DNA of 64,000 nt, taken from contig NZ_BCWR01000021.1 in the NCBI RefSeq assembly GCF_001592305.1, positions 51,235-115,234 of the forward strand, written 5' to 3'. Position 1 is the first letter of the stretch; each line of letters starts with the position of its first letter. The translations under genes and the position numbers were made by a program. Of this stretch, positions 25,134 through 34,035 are shown one piece after another. The notes beneath the pieces are model-generated. The model was not told where the DNA came from. It ran no database searches and worked only from the letters and a program-made list of their open reading frames with translations. The DNA comes from Hydrogenophaga taeniospiralis CCUG 15921 (GTDB lineage: Bacteria > Pseudomonadota > Gammaproteobacteria > Burkholderiales > Burkholderiaceae_C).

Positions 25134-26747
25134 TCAATGGGAAGTGCCTTCCGAGCGCGTGATCTTGTTCCATACGTTGTACTTGCCCACCGGCTTGCTC
25201 ATGGGCAGGCGCTTGATTTCCTTGAAGGTGGCCGCGTCGTAGACGATCAGCGCGCCGTCCATCTCCCACACGCTGGCCAGCGCGTACTTCCCGTCCTTGG
25301 TGAACTCGATGTGGGCCAACGTCTTGCCGGGTTCGCGCACGCTGGCCACGGGTTGCAGCGTGGTCTTGTCGATGATGGTCAGGGTGTCCCTGGCGGTCGG
25401 GCTCATCATCGAATCGGTCCAGGCGAAGCGGCTGTTTTCATGGCTGCGCATGAAGAAGCCCGGCCCGGGAGTGGGAATCGTCGCCACCGGTTTCCAGGTC
25501 TTCATGTCGACCACGTCGATGGCCCCGCCTTTTAGGTTGGGACTCGCGAGCACCGTGCTGCCGTTCCACGCAAAGGTGATGCCAGAGCCCAGGTGCGGCA
25601 TGCCGGCGATGGGCAGGTCAGCGATCTTGCGGCGCGCGTCGAGGTTGACCACTTGCGCGGTGGCAGCGCCGTCACTGGTTTTCGGACGCGTGGCGCCGAG
25701 CACATGGCGATACGACTGGTCGAAGAAGAAGTCGTCCAGCGGTTCGTCCAGCGGCGTGCGGCGCACACCGAGGAAGCCGGGTTTGGCGATGGACTCGCCC
25801 ATCTTGTAGTCGTGCACCAGGCCGTCGTAGATCGGTTCGGCCTGGGGGTTGTAGGAAATTTCCCAGAGTTCGGGAATGTCCTTGAGCGCCACCACGAAGC
25901 TCTGGCGCGGTGTGGCGTCGTACACCGCCGAGACGCGCGAGGTCTGCTTGCCGTCCAGCGTGGCGGCTGCGTAGGTCTTCTGCAGGTTCAGGTCGGCGTC
26001 GAACAGCACCACGCTGTGCGGCAGGTGGTTGGCGGCCATGACCCACTGGCCGTCGCCGCTCACCGCGACGTTGCGCATGTTGAGCCCCGCGCGCACCTCG
26101 GCCACCACGCGCAGGCGCCAGAGGTCGTACTTGGTGATCCAGCCGTCGCGCGAGCCGAAGAAGACGTAGCGCCCGTCGGGCGTGAACTTGGGGCCTCCGT
26201 GCAGCGCGAAGCGGCTGGGGAAACGGGTGATGACCTCGAAGCGGTTGCCGTCGAGCAGGCTGATGTGATGGTCACCGCCTTCGACGACCACGAACAGGTT
26301 CATCGGGTCGGCTTTCCACAATGGCTTCGCCGGTTCGCCTGCCGGCACCGGGTTGAAGCTGCGCGAAGCGCGGATGTCTGCCTCGGCCCACACAGGTGCT
26401 GGCGACACCGGGGTGCGGATGTGCGCGGCGAGCGCGGCGATGTCGGCGGCGCTGAGTCGGTCGGCGAAACCCGGCATCTGCGTGGCGGTGCGGCCATGGG
26501 TGATGACCTTCAGCGCCTCGGCCGGGCGCAGGCGCTCCAGGCTCTCGGGCAGCAGCGCCGGCCCCATGAGCCCTGTGCGTTGTTCGCCGTGGCAGGTGGC
26601 GCAGTGCTGGCTGTAGAGCGCGGCGGCGTTGGGCGCCGTCTGCGCGCTCGCCATGTCCAGACCCATCCAGAACAGGCCCAGCACCAGCGTGGCGCGGGCG
26701 AGGTTGGCCAGTGTTTCCACGGCGCGCCGCTTGATCGCATCAGACAT
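25134..26747 (-). CDS. nirN: cytochrome c / d1-type protein NirN
   Basis: A 537-residue NirS paralogue. A signal segment ends near SAQ (residue about 36). A cytochrome c domain has CATCHG (C49, C52, H53), followed by an eight-bladed d1-binding propeller ending AYDAATFKEIKRL-like. NirN is the dehydrogenase that makes the last acrylate double bond of heme d1 and passes it to NirS (known for the family). The start overlaps the nirJ stop by 8 bp and has AGGGGG upstream. The propeller shows no breaks. Confidence 0.88.
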   Translation of the reverse strand: MSDAIKRRAVETLANLARATLVLGLFWMGLDMASAQTAPNAAALYSQHCATCHGEQRTGLMGPALLPESLERLRPAEALKVITHGRTATQMPGFADRLSAADIAALAAHIRTPVSPAPVWAEADIRASRSFNPVPAGEPAKPLWKADPMNLFVVVEGGDHHISLLDGNRFEVITRFPSRFALHGGPKFTPDGRYVFFGSRDGWITKYDLWRLRVVAEVRAGLNMRNVAVSGDGQWVMAANHLPHSVVLFDADLNLQKTYAAATLDGKQTSRVSAVYDATPRQSFVVALKDIPELWEISYNPQAEPIYDGLVHDYKMGESIAKPGFLGVRRTPLDEPLDDFFFDQSYRHVLGATRPKTSDGAATAQVVNLDARRKIADLPIAGMPHLGSGITFAWNGSTVLASPNLKGGAIDVVDMKTWKPVATIPTPGPGFFMRSHENSRFAWTDSMMSPTARDTLTIIDKTTLQPVASVREPGKTLAHIEFTKDGKYALASVWEMDGALIVYDAATFKEIKRLPMSKPVGKYNVWNKITRSEGTSH

Positions 26748-28017
26748 TGTTGGCCCCCTGTTGCAGGATGTGCACCTTGCGGAACGGCGTGAGTGCGAGC
26801 CGGTCCGCGTCGCTGCCGGCCATGGCGCCGATCTCTTCGTCGGTGAGGTAACAGCCCGGGTCTTCGGCCCAGGGGTTGCCGGTGAGCTGCTGGGCGCGCG
26901 TGCGGGTGTTGCCGCCGCAGAGGGCGAAGTGCTGGCAGCTCGCGCAGCGGCCTTGCACCGGGCGGGGAAACGCCTTCAGGCCCGCCATCAGCGGCTCGTT
27001 GGTGTCGCTCCAGATCTGCGAGAACGGGCGCTGGCGCAGGTCGCCGATGGTGTGGTGCCACCACATGGTGTCGGGGTGCACGTGGCCGAGGTTGTCGATG
27101 TTGGCCACGTTCACGCCGCTGCTGTTGCCACCCCAGGCCACCAGGCGCTCGCGCAGCGCGTCGGCCCAGCGTGGAAAGCGCGCCTGCACCCACTGCAGCA
27201 GGTAGGGGCCGTCGGCGTCGTTGTTGCCGGTCACGTACTCCTCGTCCAGGCACTGGCAGGCGGCGTCCCAGGCGCGTGCGAAGAGCAGGTCCAGCGCCTC
27301 GCGCGTGGCGAGGTGCTGCGCGTCTTGGCCGCGGTGGATGTTGCCGCGGCCCGCGTAGTTGAGGTGCGAGAAGTAGAACTTGTCCACCTGCTCGGTTCGC
27401 ATCAGGCCCAGCAGCGGCGCGAAGTCGTGCGCGTTGAGCGCGGTCATGGTGTAGCGCAGGCCCACCTTCACGCCGCGCGCGCGCAACAGGCGCACGGCGG
27501 CCAGGCTGCGGTCGAAGGCGCCTTCGAGCCGGCGGAACTTGTCGTGCGTCTCCCGCAGGCCGTCCAGGCTGATGCCCACGTAGTCGAAGCCTGTCGCGGC
27601 GATGCGGTCGGCCATGGGGGCGTCGATCAGCGTGCCGTTGGTGGACAGGCCGGTGTAGAAGCCCATGGCGCGCGCTCGGTGGGCAATGTCGAAGATGTCG
27701 GGTCGCATCAGCGGCTCGCCGCCGGAGAGGATGAGCACTGGCACGCGGAAGGCCTTGAGGTCGTCCATCACTGTCACGACTTCGTTCCAGCTCAGCTCGC
27801 CGGCGTACTCGTGGTCGGCAGAAAGCGCGTAGCAGTGTTTGCAGGTGAGGTTGCAGCGACGAATCAAATTCCAAATGACCACGGGACCGGGCTGTTGACC
27901 CGCCGCCACGCCGGCGTCTTTGCCGGGCTGCTGGCGCAGCCGGGGCGCGGGTATCGGGTACCGGCCGGTGTGTTCGGCTTCGGCGATCTCGCGCATGTAC
28001 TGGCTGATGCGAAACAT
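26740..28017 (-). CDS. nirJ: heme d1 biosynthesis radical SAM protein NirJ
   Basis: A 425-residue radical SAM enzyme. The [4Fe-4S] motif CNLTCKHC lies at residues 55-62 (CX3CX2C), and the GGEP motif is in LILSGGEPLMRP. The C-terminal SPASM-like part has additional cysteines (CASCQHFALCGGN, CYLTDEE). NirJ removes propionate side chains to make the carbonyls of d1. ATG 28017 (MFRISQYMREI) is used; a longer frame overlaps nirH. The neighbours are other d1 genes. Confidence 0.95.
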   Translation of the reverse strand: MFRISQYMREIAEAEHTGRYPIPAPRLRQQPGKDAGVAAGQQPGPVVIWNLIRRCNLTCKHCYALSADHEYAGELSWNEVVTVMDDLKAFRVPVLILSGGEPLMRPDIFDIAHRARAMGFYTGLSTNGTLIDAPMADRIAATGFDYVGISLDGLRETHDKFRRLEGAFDRSLAAVRLLRARGVKVGLRYTMTALNAHDFAPLLGLMRTEQVDKFYFSHLNYAGRGNIHRGQDAQHLATREALDLLFARAWDAACQCLDEEYVTGNNDADGPYLLQWVQARFPRWADALRERLVAWGGNSSGVNVANIDNLGHVHPDTMWWHHTIGDLRQRPFSQIWSDTNEPLMAGLKAFPRPVQGRCASCQHFALCGGNTRTRAQQLTGNPWAEDPGCYLTDEEIGAMAGSDADRLALTPFRKVHILQQGANNV

Positions 28018-28022
28018 GGTGT

Positions 28023-28505
28023 TCAGCTTTCTGAGAGGCGCAGTCCTGTTTTCTTCAGGATCGCAGTCGAATAAAGAATGTCGTGGGCGCGGCAGGCGTC
28101 GCCGAGCATCAAAGCGATGTCTTCGGCTTGCTGCTCCACCTCGTCGCGCGAGCGGCCGTGCAGCATGGCGAAGAGGTTGTAGGGCCACACGGGGAGCTGC
28201 CGCGGACGGCGGTAGCAGTGGCTCACACCCGGCAGCAGGCCGATGCGTGCACCGAGCTCGTCGACCACCTCGTCGGCCACGTCCCACACGCTCATGCCGT
28301 TGGCGGTAAAGCCCAGGCGGTAGTGGTTGGGCACGGCGCCGATGCGGCGGATCAGGCCGGCGTCGAGCATGGCCTGCAGGCGCTCGCGCACCTGCTCGCC
28401 GCTGATGCCGAGCGTGGCACCAATCGCCTCAAAGGGCCGCGGCACGAGCGGCAGGCCGGACTGTGTGGCGCGGATGAGGCGGCGGTCGAGTTCATCGAGG
28501 GCCAT
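28023..28505 (-). CDS. nirH: siroheme decarboxylase subunit NirH
   Basis: A 160-residue Lrp/AsnC-like protein. It has an N-terminal winged helix (MALDELDRRLIRATQSGLPL) and a C-terminal RAM-like domain with HCYRRPRQLPVWPYNLF near residues 96-112. In this family such proteins decarboxylate siroheme to didecarboxysiroheme. Here the usual RE motif is RRP, as expected for the NirH-type chain. It overlaps nirG by 14 bp and is 5 bp from nirJ. Which subunits pair is not shown by sequence. Confidence 0.88.
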   Translation of the reverse strand: MALDELDRRLIRATQSGLPLVPRPFEAIGATLGISGEQVRERLQAMLDAGLIRRIGAVPNHYRLGFTANGMSVWDVADEVVDELGARIGLLPGVSHCYRRPRQLPVWPYNLFAMLHGRSRDEVEQQAEDIALMLGDACRAHDILYSTAILKKTGLRLSES

Positions 28506-28992
28506 GCGTGACTCCCGCCAGCAAGGGAAGTTTGAGTTCCACAAAGAACTCGCGCTCCTTGGGAAAGGCGTACACCGGCAGCGCGGTCGCTGTTTCGATG
28601 TCCGCGATCACCCGCTCGATGTGGTCCGCCGCCTCGACCGCCAGCACGAACCACATGTTGAGCGGCGTGGCGCCGGGCTGGTCCGGGTGGGCCGATTCGC
28701 GGCGGTAGTTGTGCGCCACCTCGGGCATGCCGTCCAGCGCCTTCGCCACTTCGTCGAAGCGTTCTTCGGGCACCGCCATCGCGGCCAACACGAAGCGGCC
28801 ACCGGCGCGTTCGATCTGGAACAGCGGGCCGAAGCGCGTGAGATCGCCCTGCGACAGCAGGCGCTGCAGGCTTTCGATCACCGCGTCTTCGCTGCGGCCG
28901 AGCAACGCGGCCACGTCGGCGAAGGGCCGGTCGCTCAGCGGGAAGCCACCGTGCAGGAAACTGACCAGGCGTGCGTCATCCAACGACAGCAT
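28492..28992 (-). CDS. nirG: siroheme decarboxylase subunit NirG
   Basis: A 166-residue Lrp-like protein with HNYRRESAH at residues 94-102 and LNMWFV at 111-116. This matches the catalytic HNYxRE...N motif of the NirG/NirD-type chain. The winged helix is at the N-terminus (FPLSDRPFADVAALLGRSED). It overlaps the nirDL stop by 17 bp and the nirH start by 14 bp. It works with NirH and NirDL on siroheme. Confidence 0.87.
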   Translation of the reverse strand: MLSLDDARLVSFLHGGFPLSDRPFADVAALLGRSEDAVIESLQRLLSQGDLTRFGPLFQIERAGGRFVLAAMAVPEERFDEVAKALDGMPEVAHNYRRESAHPDQPGATPLNMWFVLAVEAADHIERVIADIETATALPVYAFPKEREFFVELKLPLLAGVTHGPR

Positions 28993-30016
28993 GGGGCACC
29001 TCGTGTGGGAGCAGCGGCAGCGCGCGAAAGCGGTGTGCGCCGGTCTGTTTGAAACGGCGGGTGGAAAACAGCACGGCGCGCCGGTGCGCGGCCAGCCCCG
29101 CGGCGGGCACCACGCGGTCGATCACGCGCTGCACCACGGCACGGTCGGTGCCGTGCACCATGCCGTACAGGTTGTAGGGCCACTGCGGCGCACGTTCGCG
29201 CCGGTAGGCCAGGGTCACACCGGGCTGGCGCGCCAGCGCCTCGCCGCAGGCGTCCACCAGGTGGTCGGGCACGTCGAACACGGTCATGGCGTTGGCGCCA
29301 AAACCCAGCTCGTGGTGCCGCACCACGACGCCAAAACGCTTGAGCGTGCCGGCGTCCAGCCAGTGTTGCAGCGTGTAGAGCACGTCCACCACCGAACGGC
29401 CGCTGGCTTCGGCCCAGGCGTCGAAGGGGCGCGCGGTGATGGGCAGGCCCGCCTCCACCCGCTCGGCCAGCGGCTGGTCGGCCGCCGCGATGGGCTCGGC
29501 GTGGGCCACGCGCTGCACCCGCATGGGCAGCACCGCAGTGCTGTGGCGCAGATCAAAACCCAGGTCGATGCGGTAGGCGCGCTGCATGCGCAGGCGCAGC
29601 GCGGGCAGGCCGGAGGCGCGCTCCAGCGCCTGCATGGCGGCTTCCACGGCCGGCGCGTCGCGCCCGGTCATGACGAACCAGAGATTGAAGTCGTGCTCGC
29701 GCGCGTAGTTGTGGTTCACGCCCGGGTGTGCCGACACGGTGGCCGCTACCTCGTGCAAGCGGTCGTGGGGCACCGCCATCGCCGCCAGCAGCGCCGCACC
29801 GCCGGCCCCTGGTGCGAACACGCCGCCGATGCGGCTGATCGCGCCCGCGCGCTGCAGCCGCTCGCAGGCCGCGAGCACGTCCGCCTCTCGCAGATCCAGC
29901 GACTGGGCGATATGGGCAAAGGGTTCCCGCACCAGCGGAAAGCCGTGTTGCCAGGGGTTGAGCAGGGCCAGGTCGGCTGCGCTCAACGGGATGGGGATGG
30001 CGTCGCGCGCGCTCAT
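28976..30016 (-). CDS. nirDL: siroheme decarboxylase NirDL (fused)
   Basis: A 346-residue protein made of two Lrp-like halves. The first has NHNYAREHDFNLWF (residues 101-114) and the second YRRERAPQWPYNLY (271-284). This is the NirD-NirL fusion known from some denitrifiers, here with separate NirG and NirH. It starts 4 bp after the nirF stop. The two halves carry different versions of the active-site motif, as expected for a heterodimer joined in one chain. Confidence 0.9.
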   Translation of the reverse strand: MSARDAIPIPLSAADLALLNPWQHGFPLVREPFAHIAQSLDLREADVLAACERLQRAGAISRIGGVFAPGAGGAALLAAMAVPHDRLHEVAATVSAHPGVNHNYAREHDFNLWFVMTGRDAPAVEAAMQALERASGLPALRLRMQRAYRIDLGFDLRHSTAVLPMRVQRVAHAEPIAAADQPLAERVEAGLPITARPFDAWAEASGRSVVDVLYTLQHWLDAGTLKRFGVVVRHHELGFGANAMTVFDVPDHLVDACGEALARQPGVTLAYRRERAPQWPYNLYGMVHGTDRAVVQRVIDRVVPAAGLAAHRRAVLFSTRRFKQTGAHRFRALPLLPHEVPHAVVG

Positions 30017-30020
30017 GCTT

Positions 30021-31295
30021 CTAAAACCCCACCCGCGCGGCGCGTGCGGTGAAGAAGATGCCGCTGGGCGCGGGCACGTCCAGCCGCGCGCGGGTGGCGA
30101 AGCTCTGCGTGTCGACGACGCTCACGCGGTTGTCGTCGCGGCTGCTGATCCACACCGCTTCGCCTCGCGGCGTGAACTCCATGTGCAGCACGGCCTTGCC
30201 GGGTTCCAGCGTCCGCACGATCTTCTGGCTCTGCGTGTCGATGACCTGCACGCGGTGGTAGTCGGGCACGGCGAAGTTCACCCACACCTGGCGCCCGTCG
30301 GGCCGCGCCATCACGAACACCGGCTGGCCGGCCACGGGGATGCGGCCGACTTCGGCCCAGGTTTCGGTGTCGACCACCAGCACTTCGTGGCGGCCGATGG
30401 CGGGCAGGTAGGCACGGCGCCCGGCCACGGCCCAGCCGCGCAGGTGCGGCATCTTGTAGACCGGCAGCGGCGCCTGGCCCTTGCCGTAGCCGCCGAGGAT
30501 GCGCTGGACCTTGGGCTGACAAGGAAACGCCGGGCCGCCCCAGGTTTCCTTGCCCCCCTCGGGGGGCGGGCTGGGCGCAGCCCTGACCTGGGGGCAATCT
30601 TCTGCCCACAGGTCGAGCTGGGCCAGACCGTCTTCGCCGAACAGGCCCGCGATGTAGTGGCGGCCGTTGGGCGTGACGAGGGCGTCGTAGGGCTGGCGGC
30701 CGATGTTCTCGAACCTGGTGGTCTTGGGATGGCCCGGGTCTGAACAGTCGCTGACCCAGATCGCGTTGGCGTCGAACAGGCTGTAGGCGAAACGCCGGCC
30801 GGGCAGATCGACCAGACCGACCACTCGCGACAGCTTTCCGGGGCCGTACTCGGCGGGGATATCGGCCAGCAGTTCCAGCGTGCGCGCATCGAACACCTTC
30901 ACGCCACCCGGCGTGTAGTTCTGTGCCGCCACCAGCGTGCCGTCGGCGCTGATCGCGCCGCCGATGGAGTTGCCGGCCTGCATCACACGTCGCGTGATGC
31001 GGCGCTCCAGCAGGTTGACCTGGGTGAGGCCACCATCGCGCCCGAACACGTAGGCGAACAGTCCGTCGCGCGAGAACACCACCGAGGCGTGCGACAGGTC
31101 GCCCAGGCCGGACACCTCGCCGATCAACGCCTGCGCCGTGGTGTCCACGAGGTAGAGCGTGCCGTTGGCGCGACCGATGACCACGCCGAGGTCGCCGGTG
31201 CCGCGCAACACGGGCGCCGCGCAACCGGCGAGACCACCGAGTGCGGCGACAGAAGACAGGGTGGCCGCGGCGGCCAGCCATTCACGGCGCTTCAT
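30021..31295 (-). CDS. nirF: heme d1 biosynthesis protein NirF, with repeat-derived insert
   Basis: A 424-residue periplasmic lipoprotein with an eight-bladed d1-type propeller. The N-terminus RREWLAAAATLSSVAALG is followed by a lipobox with C25 (LAGC). Family segments seen include YDALVTPNGRHYIAGLFGEDG and KMPHLRGWAVAG. A stretch of about 27 residues near 234-260 (PQVRAAPSPPPEGGKETWGG and neighbours) is coded by a copy of the local intergenic repeat, and it interrupts the usual DLW...VQRIL run. The frame is kept. NirF dehydrogenates or scaffolds a d1 precursor. It overlaps nirC by 4 bp. Confidence 0.9.
   Translation of the reverse strand: MKRREWLAAAATLSSVAALGGLAGCAAPVLRGTGDLGVVIGRANGTLYLVDTTAQALIGEVSGLGDLSHASVVFSRDGLFAYVFGRDGGLTQVNLLERRITRRVMQAGNSIGGAISADGTLVAAQNYTPGGVKVFDARTLELLADIPAEYGPGKLSRVVGLVDLPGRRFAYSLFDANAIWVSDCSDPGHPKTTRFENIGRQPYDALVTPNGRHYIAGLFGEDGLAQLDLWAEDCPQVRAAPSPPPEGGKETWGGPAFPCQPKVQRILGGYGKGQAPLPVYKMPHLRGWAVAGRRAYLPAIGRHEVLVVDTETWAEVGRIPVAGQPVFVMARPDGRQVWVNFAVPDYHRVQVIDTQSQKIVRTLEPGKAVLHMEFTPRGEAVWISSRDDNRVSVVDTQSFATRARLDVPAPSGIFFTARAARVGF
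30516..30596. repeat. GC-rich intergenic repeat, copy 4, inside nirF
   Basis: The plus strand reads AAGGAAACGCCGGGCCGCCC, then GTTTCCTTG, then CCCCCCTCGGGGGGCGGG. AAGGAAAC and GTTTCCTT are inverted. The length is close to 81 bp, so it adds 27 codons in frame. This is the only copy seen inside a conserved coding region. Confidence 0.75.
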
Positions 31296-31636
31296 GGTGC
31301 TTTCGCCATTTCTTCAGGAAAGCCCTGGAGCAGGCGTTGTGCGATCCAGCGGGCCTCGGGCTCGCTGAGCATCGCCTTCCAGGGCGGCATGGGGGTACCG
31401 GGCCGACCGTGGTAGATCACGGCGGCCAGGCTTTCAAGAGGGACATCGGCCAGGGCCTCGCGCGTGAGCGCGGGGCCCAGGCCACCGGTGAGGCGCATGC
31501 CGTGGCACGAGCCGCAGTCCTGCCGCACCATGCGAACCAGGGCATGTTCACGAGTGGCCTCGGGTACCGCAGGCGCCTGCGCCAGGGCCGTGACGGGCCC
31601 CAGCAGCAGTGCGGACAGGACAGCGACAGCGCGCAC
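31292..31636 (-). CDS. nirC: c-type cytochrome NirC
   Basis: A small periplasmic monoheme cytochrome, 114 residues from GTG 31636. A signal peptide (VRAVAVLSALLLGPVTALAQ) precedes CGSCHG (C41, C44, H45). Met residues in GTPMPPW and EEMAKAP are candidate axial ligands. An ATG at 31729 would give 145 residues, but the added part is coded by a copy of the intergenic repeat, so GTG is preferred. NirC is thought to take electrons from NirF or NirN steps or feed NirS. Confidence 0.82.
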   Translation of the reverse strand: MRAVAVLSALLLGPVTALAQAPAVPEATREHALVRMVRQDCGSCHGMRLTGGLGPALTREALADVPLESLAAVIYHGRPGTPMPPWKAMLSEPEARWIAQRLLQGFPEEMAKAP

Positions 31637-31645
31637 GAAACAAGA

Positions 31646-31729
31646 GCCCCCACGCTGGCCACTGCGTGTGCTTCGCTGCCCCCCGGAGGGGGCGCGAGCT
31701 TGCTTGGGGCGGCCCTGCGCGGCGCTCAT
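31646..31729. repeat. GC-rich intergenic repeat, copy 5
   Basis: This copy has CCCCCCGGAGGGGGCGCGAG and GGGGCGGCCCTGCGC in the nirM-nirC gap. It opens a long frame into nirC but has no sign of being translated. Confidence 0.65.
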
Positions 31730-31737
31730 GCCTCACC

Positions 31738-32052
31738 TCAGGACTTCAGGATCACCGCAATGGCGTCCTTCAGATCGCCGTCGCCGATCTTGTCGGCGCC
31801 GTTGGGCGACATGGGGATCGGACCAAACACACCCGAGCCGCCCTTGCGGACCTTCTCGAACAGCTTGGCCGCCGCGTCCTGCCCCTTGTACTTGGCCGCG
31901 ATGTCCTTGAACGCAGGACCAACCAGCTTCTTGTCCTTCGCATGGCAGGCCATGCAGCCGGACTTGGTCAGCGCCGCTTCGCCATCGGCGAAGGCAGCGC
32001 CAGAACCCAGCGCCATGAACGACGCCAGCAACAACACATTCACTTTTTTCAT
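31738..32052 (-). CDS. nirM: cytochrome c551 (NirM)
   Basis: A 104-residue cytochrome c8/c551. The signal peptide is MKKVNVLLLASFMALGSGAA with cleavage after AFA. The heme motif is CMACH (C33, C36, H37), and the Met ligand lies in IPMSPNG (M81). The fold is the usual KLVGPAFKDIAAKYKGQ type. It donates electrons to NirS. It lies 127 bp after nirS, with a repeat copy between. Confidence 0.95.
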   Translation of the reverse strand: MKKVNVLLLASFMALGSGAAFADGEAALTKSGCMACHAKDKKLVGPAFKDIAAKYKGQDAAAKLFEKVRKGGSGVFGPIPMSPNGADKIGDGDLKDAIAVILKS

Positions 32053-32091
32053 TTAAAGCTCCAAAACAGCAACAACAACGAAGTGACCCCA

Positions 32092-32177
32092 CCCCAGGGC
32101 CCCGTGGAACCGGCTTCGCCGGGCCACCAGGGCCGTCCCCCCTCAGGGGGGAAGCCGCGTCAGCGGCGCAGGGGGGA
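32092..32177. repeat. GC-rich intergenic repeat, copy 6
   Basis: A full copy in the nirS-nirM gap with CCCGTGGAACCGGCTTCGCC, then CCCCCCTCAGGGGGG and AAGCCGCGTCAGCGGCGCAG. It is almost the same as copy 3. Confidence 0.8.
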
Positions 32178-32179
32178 AC

Positions 32180-33901
32180 TTAGTAAATGTCGTGTTGGGT
32201 GTTATTGACGTTGAAGTGCCCCGTCGGCGTGATCAGGCGCGGGTCTTTGATCACGGTCTTGAGCTTGAGCGTCTTGTCATCGACGATGACCAGCGCGCTT
32301 TCCTTGTTCTTGGCGCTCCACACCGAGAACCACACCTCGTCGCCGGCCTTGTTGAACTCGGGCTGCACGACGCGCTTGGCGCCGTCGTCCTGGATGCCCG
32401 CCCACTCGGCGATCGGCAGCACGACAAACCCTTTTTCCAGGTTGTTGATGTCGTACACCGCGACCGATTGCGAGATCTTCGGATCGGGGTTCAGCGGCGT
32501 GTCCGAATACAGGTGATTGCTCTTCGGGTGGCTCTTGATGAACAACGCGCCGCCGCCCTGGCCGGTGAGCGTCTGCACGACCTTCCAGGCTTCCTTGGGG
32601 TGCTTGACCGGATCGGTGCCGATGAGCGAGATGGTCTCGTCACCCAGGTGGCCGGTGGACCACACCGGGCCGAACTTCGGGTGGGTGAAGTTCGCGCCGC
32701 GACCGGGGTGGGGAATCTTGCCCACGTCGATCAGCTTCGTGAGCTTGCCTTCCTTCAGGTCCACCGCCGCGATCTTGTTGCTCTGGTTGGCCGCCACCAT
32801 GAAATAGCGCTTGGTCGAGTCCAGGCCGCCGTCGTGCAGGAAGCGTGCGGTGCCGATGGTGGTGACCTTCAGCGCGTCGATGTTGGAGTAGTCCACCAGC
32901 AGGGTCTGGCCGGTTTCCTTCACGTTCACGACGAACTCGGGCTTGTAGTGGCTGCCGACGATGGAGGCCACGCGCGGCTCGGGGTGGTACTCCTGCTTGT
33001 CGACCGTCATGCCACGGGTGGCCACGATCTTCAGCGGCTCCAGCGTGTCGCCGTTCATGATCACGAACTGGGGCGGCCAGTAGGAACCGGCGATCGCGTA
33101 CTTGTCTTCGAAGCCCTTGAACTTGCTGGTTTCCACCGAACGCGCTTCGAGGCCGGTGCGGATCTCGGCCACGTTGTCGGGCAGCTCCATCCACAGGTCG
33201 ATCATGTTGATCTTGGCGTCGCGCCCGATCACGAACAGGTAGCGGCCCGAGGCCGACAGGCGCGAAATGTGCACCGCGTAGCCGGTCTTGACAATGTTGA
33301 TGATCTTCTTGGTGTCGCCGTCGATCAGCGCCACCTCACCCGTGTCCCGCAGCGTGGTGCTGAAGATGTTGGTGATGTTGAAGTTGTTCATCTTCTTGGT
33401 CGGCCGCTTCTCCGGCGGCACGATGACCTTCCAGGTCGCCTTCATCTGCTCCATGCCGAACTCGGGCGGGGTCGGTGGCTCGTGCTGGATGTAGCGCGCC
33501 ATCATGTCCACCTCTTTTTCGGTCATCTCGCCGCTGGTCTGCCAGTTCGGCATGCCGGCCGGTGAGCCGTAGGCGATGAAGACCTTGAGGTAGTCGGTGC
33601 CCTTGCCCACGGTGATGTCGGGCGTGAGCGGCTTGCCGGTGGCGCCCTTGCGCAGCACGCCGTGGCAGCCCGCGCAGCGCTCGAAATACACCTTGCGCGC
33701 CACATCGAACTCGGCCTGCGTCATGGGCGGCGCCTTGGGGTTCACGCTCTGCACCATGGGCTCGGCGCCCATGGGCGAGCTGCCCGCCTGGTAGTTGGCC
33801 TCGGGCTGGCTGACGCCCTTTTTGTCCTGCGCGTGCAGGGCGCCGGCAACCAGCATGGCCGCCATCGCGAGCGAGCTCAGGATGATCTTGGTGGGTTTCA
33901 T
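32180..33901 (-). CDS. nirS: cytochrome cd1 nitrite reductase
   Basis: A 573-residue periplasmic enzyme that reduces nitrite to NO. ATG 33901 (MKPTKIILSS) starts a signal peptide cleaved near ALHA-QDK. The c domain has CAGCHG (C76, C79, H80) with GTDYLKVFIAYGSPAGMPNW. The d1 propeller runs from about residue 150 and contains GYAVHISRLSASGRYLFVIG and the GRGANFTHPKFGPVWSTGHLG strand, given here in parts, with the conserved active-site histidines in VDKQEYHPEPRV and GRGANFTHP. It is the first gene of the minus-strand nir operon. Confidence 0.97.
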   Translation of the reverse strand: MKPTKIILSSLAMAAMLVAGALHAQDKKGVSQPEANYQAGSSPMGAEPMVQSVNPKAPPMTQAEFDVARKVYFERCAGCHGVLRKGATGKPLTPDITVGKGTDYLKVFIAYGSPAGMPNWQTSGEMTEKEVDMMARYIQHEPPTPPEFGMEQMKATWKVIVPPEKRPTKKMNNFNITNIFSTTLRDTGEVALIDGDTKKIINIVKTGYAVHISRLSASGRYLFVIGRDAKINMIDLWMELPDNVAEIRTGLEARSVETSKFKGFEDKYAIAGSYWPPQFVIMNGDTLEPLKIVATRGMTVDKQEYHPEPRVASIVGSHYKPEFVVNVKETGQTLLVDYSNIDALKVTTIGTARFLHDGGLDSTKRYFMVAANQSNKIAAVDLKEGKLTKLIDVGKIPHPGRGANFTHPKFGPVWSTGHLGDETISLIGTDPVKHPKEAWKVVQTLTGQGGGALFIKSHPKSNHLYSDTPLNPDPKISQSVAVYDINNLEKGFVVLPIAEWAGIQDDGAKRVVQPEFNKAGDEVWFSVWSAKNKESALVIVDDKTLKLKTVIKDPRLITPTGHFNVNNTQHDIY

Positions 33902-34035
33902 GGGTTTTCTCTCTCCGTCGTGGATCAGCTGTGGATGTGGCCCTCTTCCCTCCGGGGGTGTCAGACCCGCTCGCCTGGCTGCTGTCCATCGCCGGTCGAC
34001 GAGCTGCATGCATCGTCGGACGGTGCGCGCGCCTT

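Noticed and set aside
31637..31729. Longer NirC start at ATG 31729
   Set aside because: The extra codons come from the intergenic repeat and precede a good signal peptide that starts at GTG 31636.
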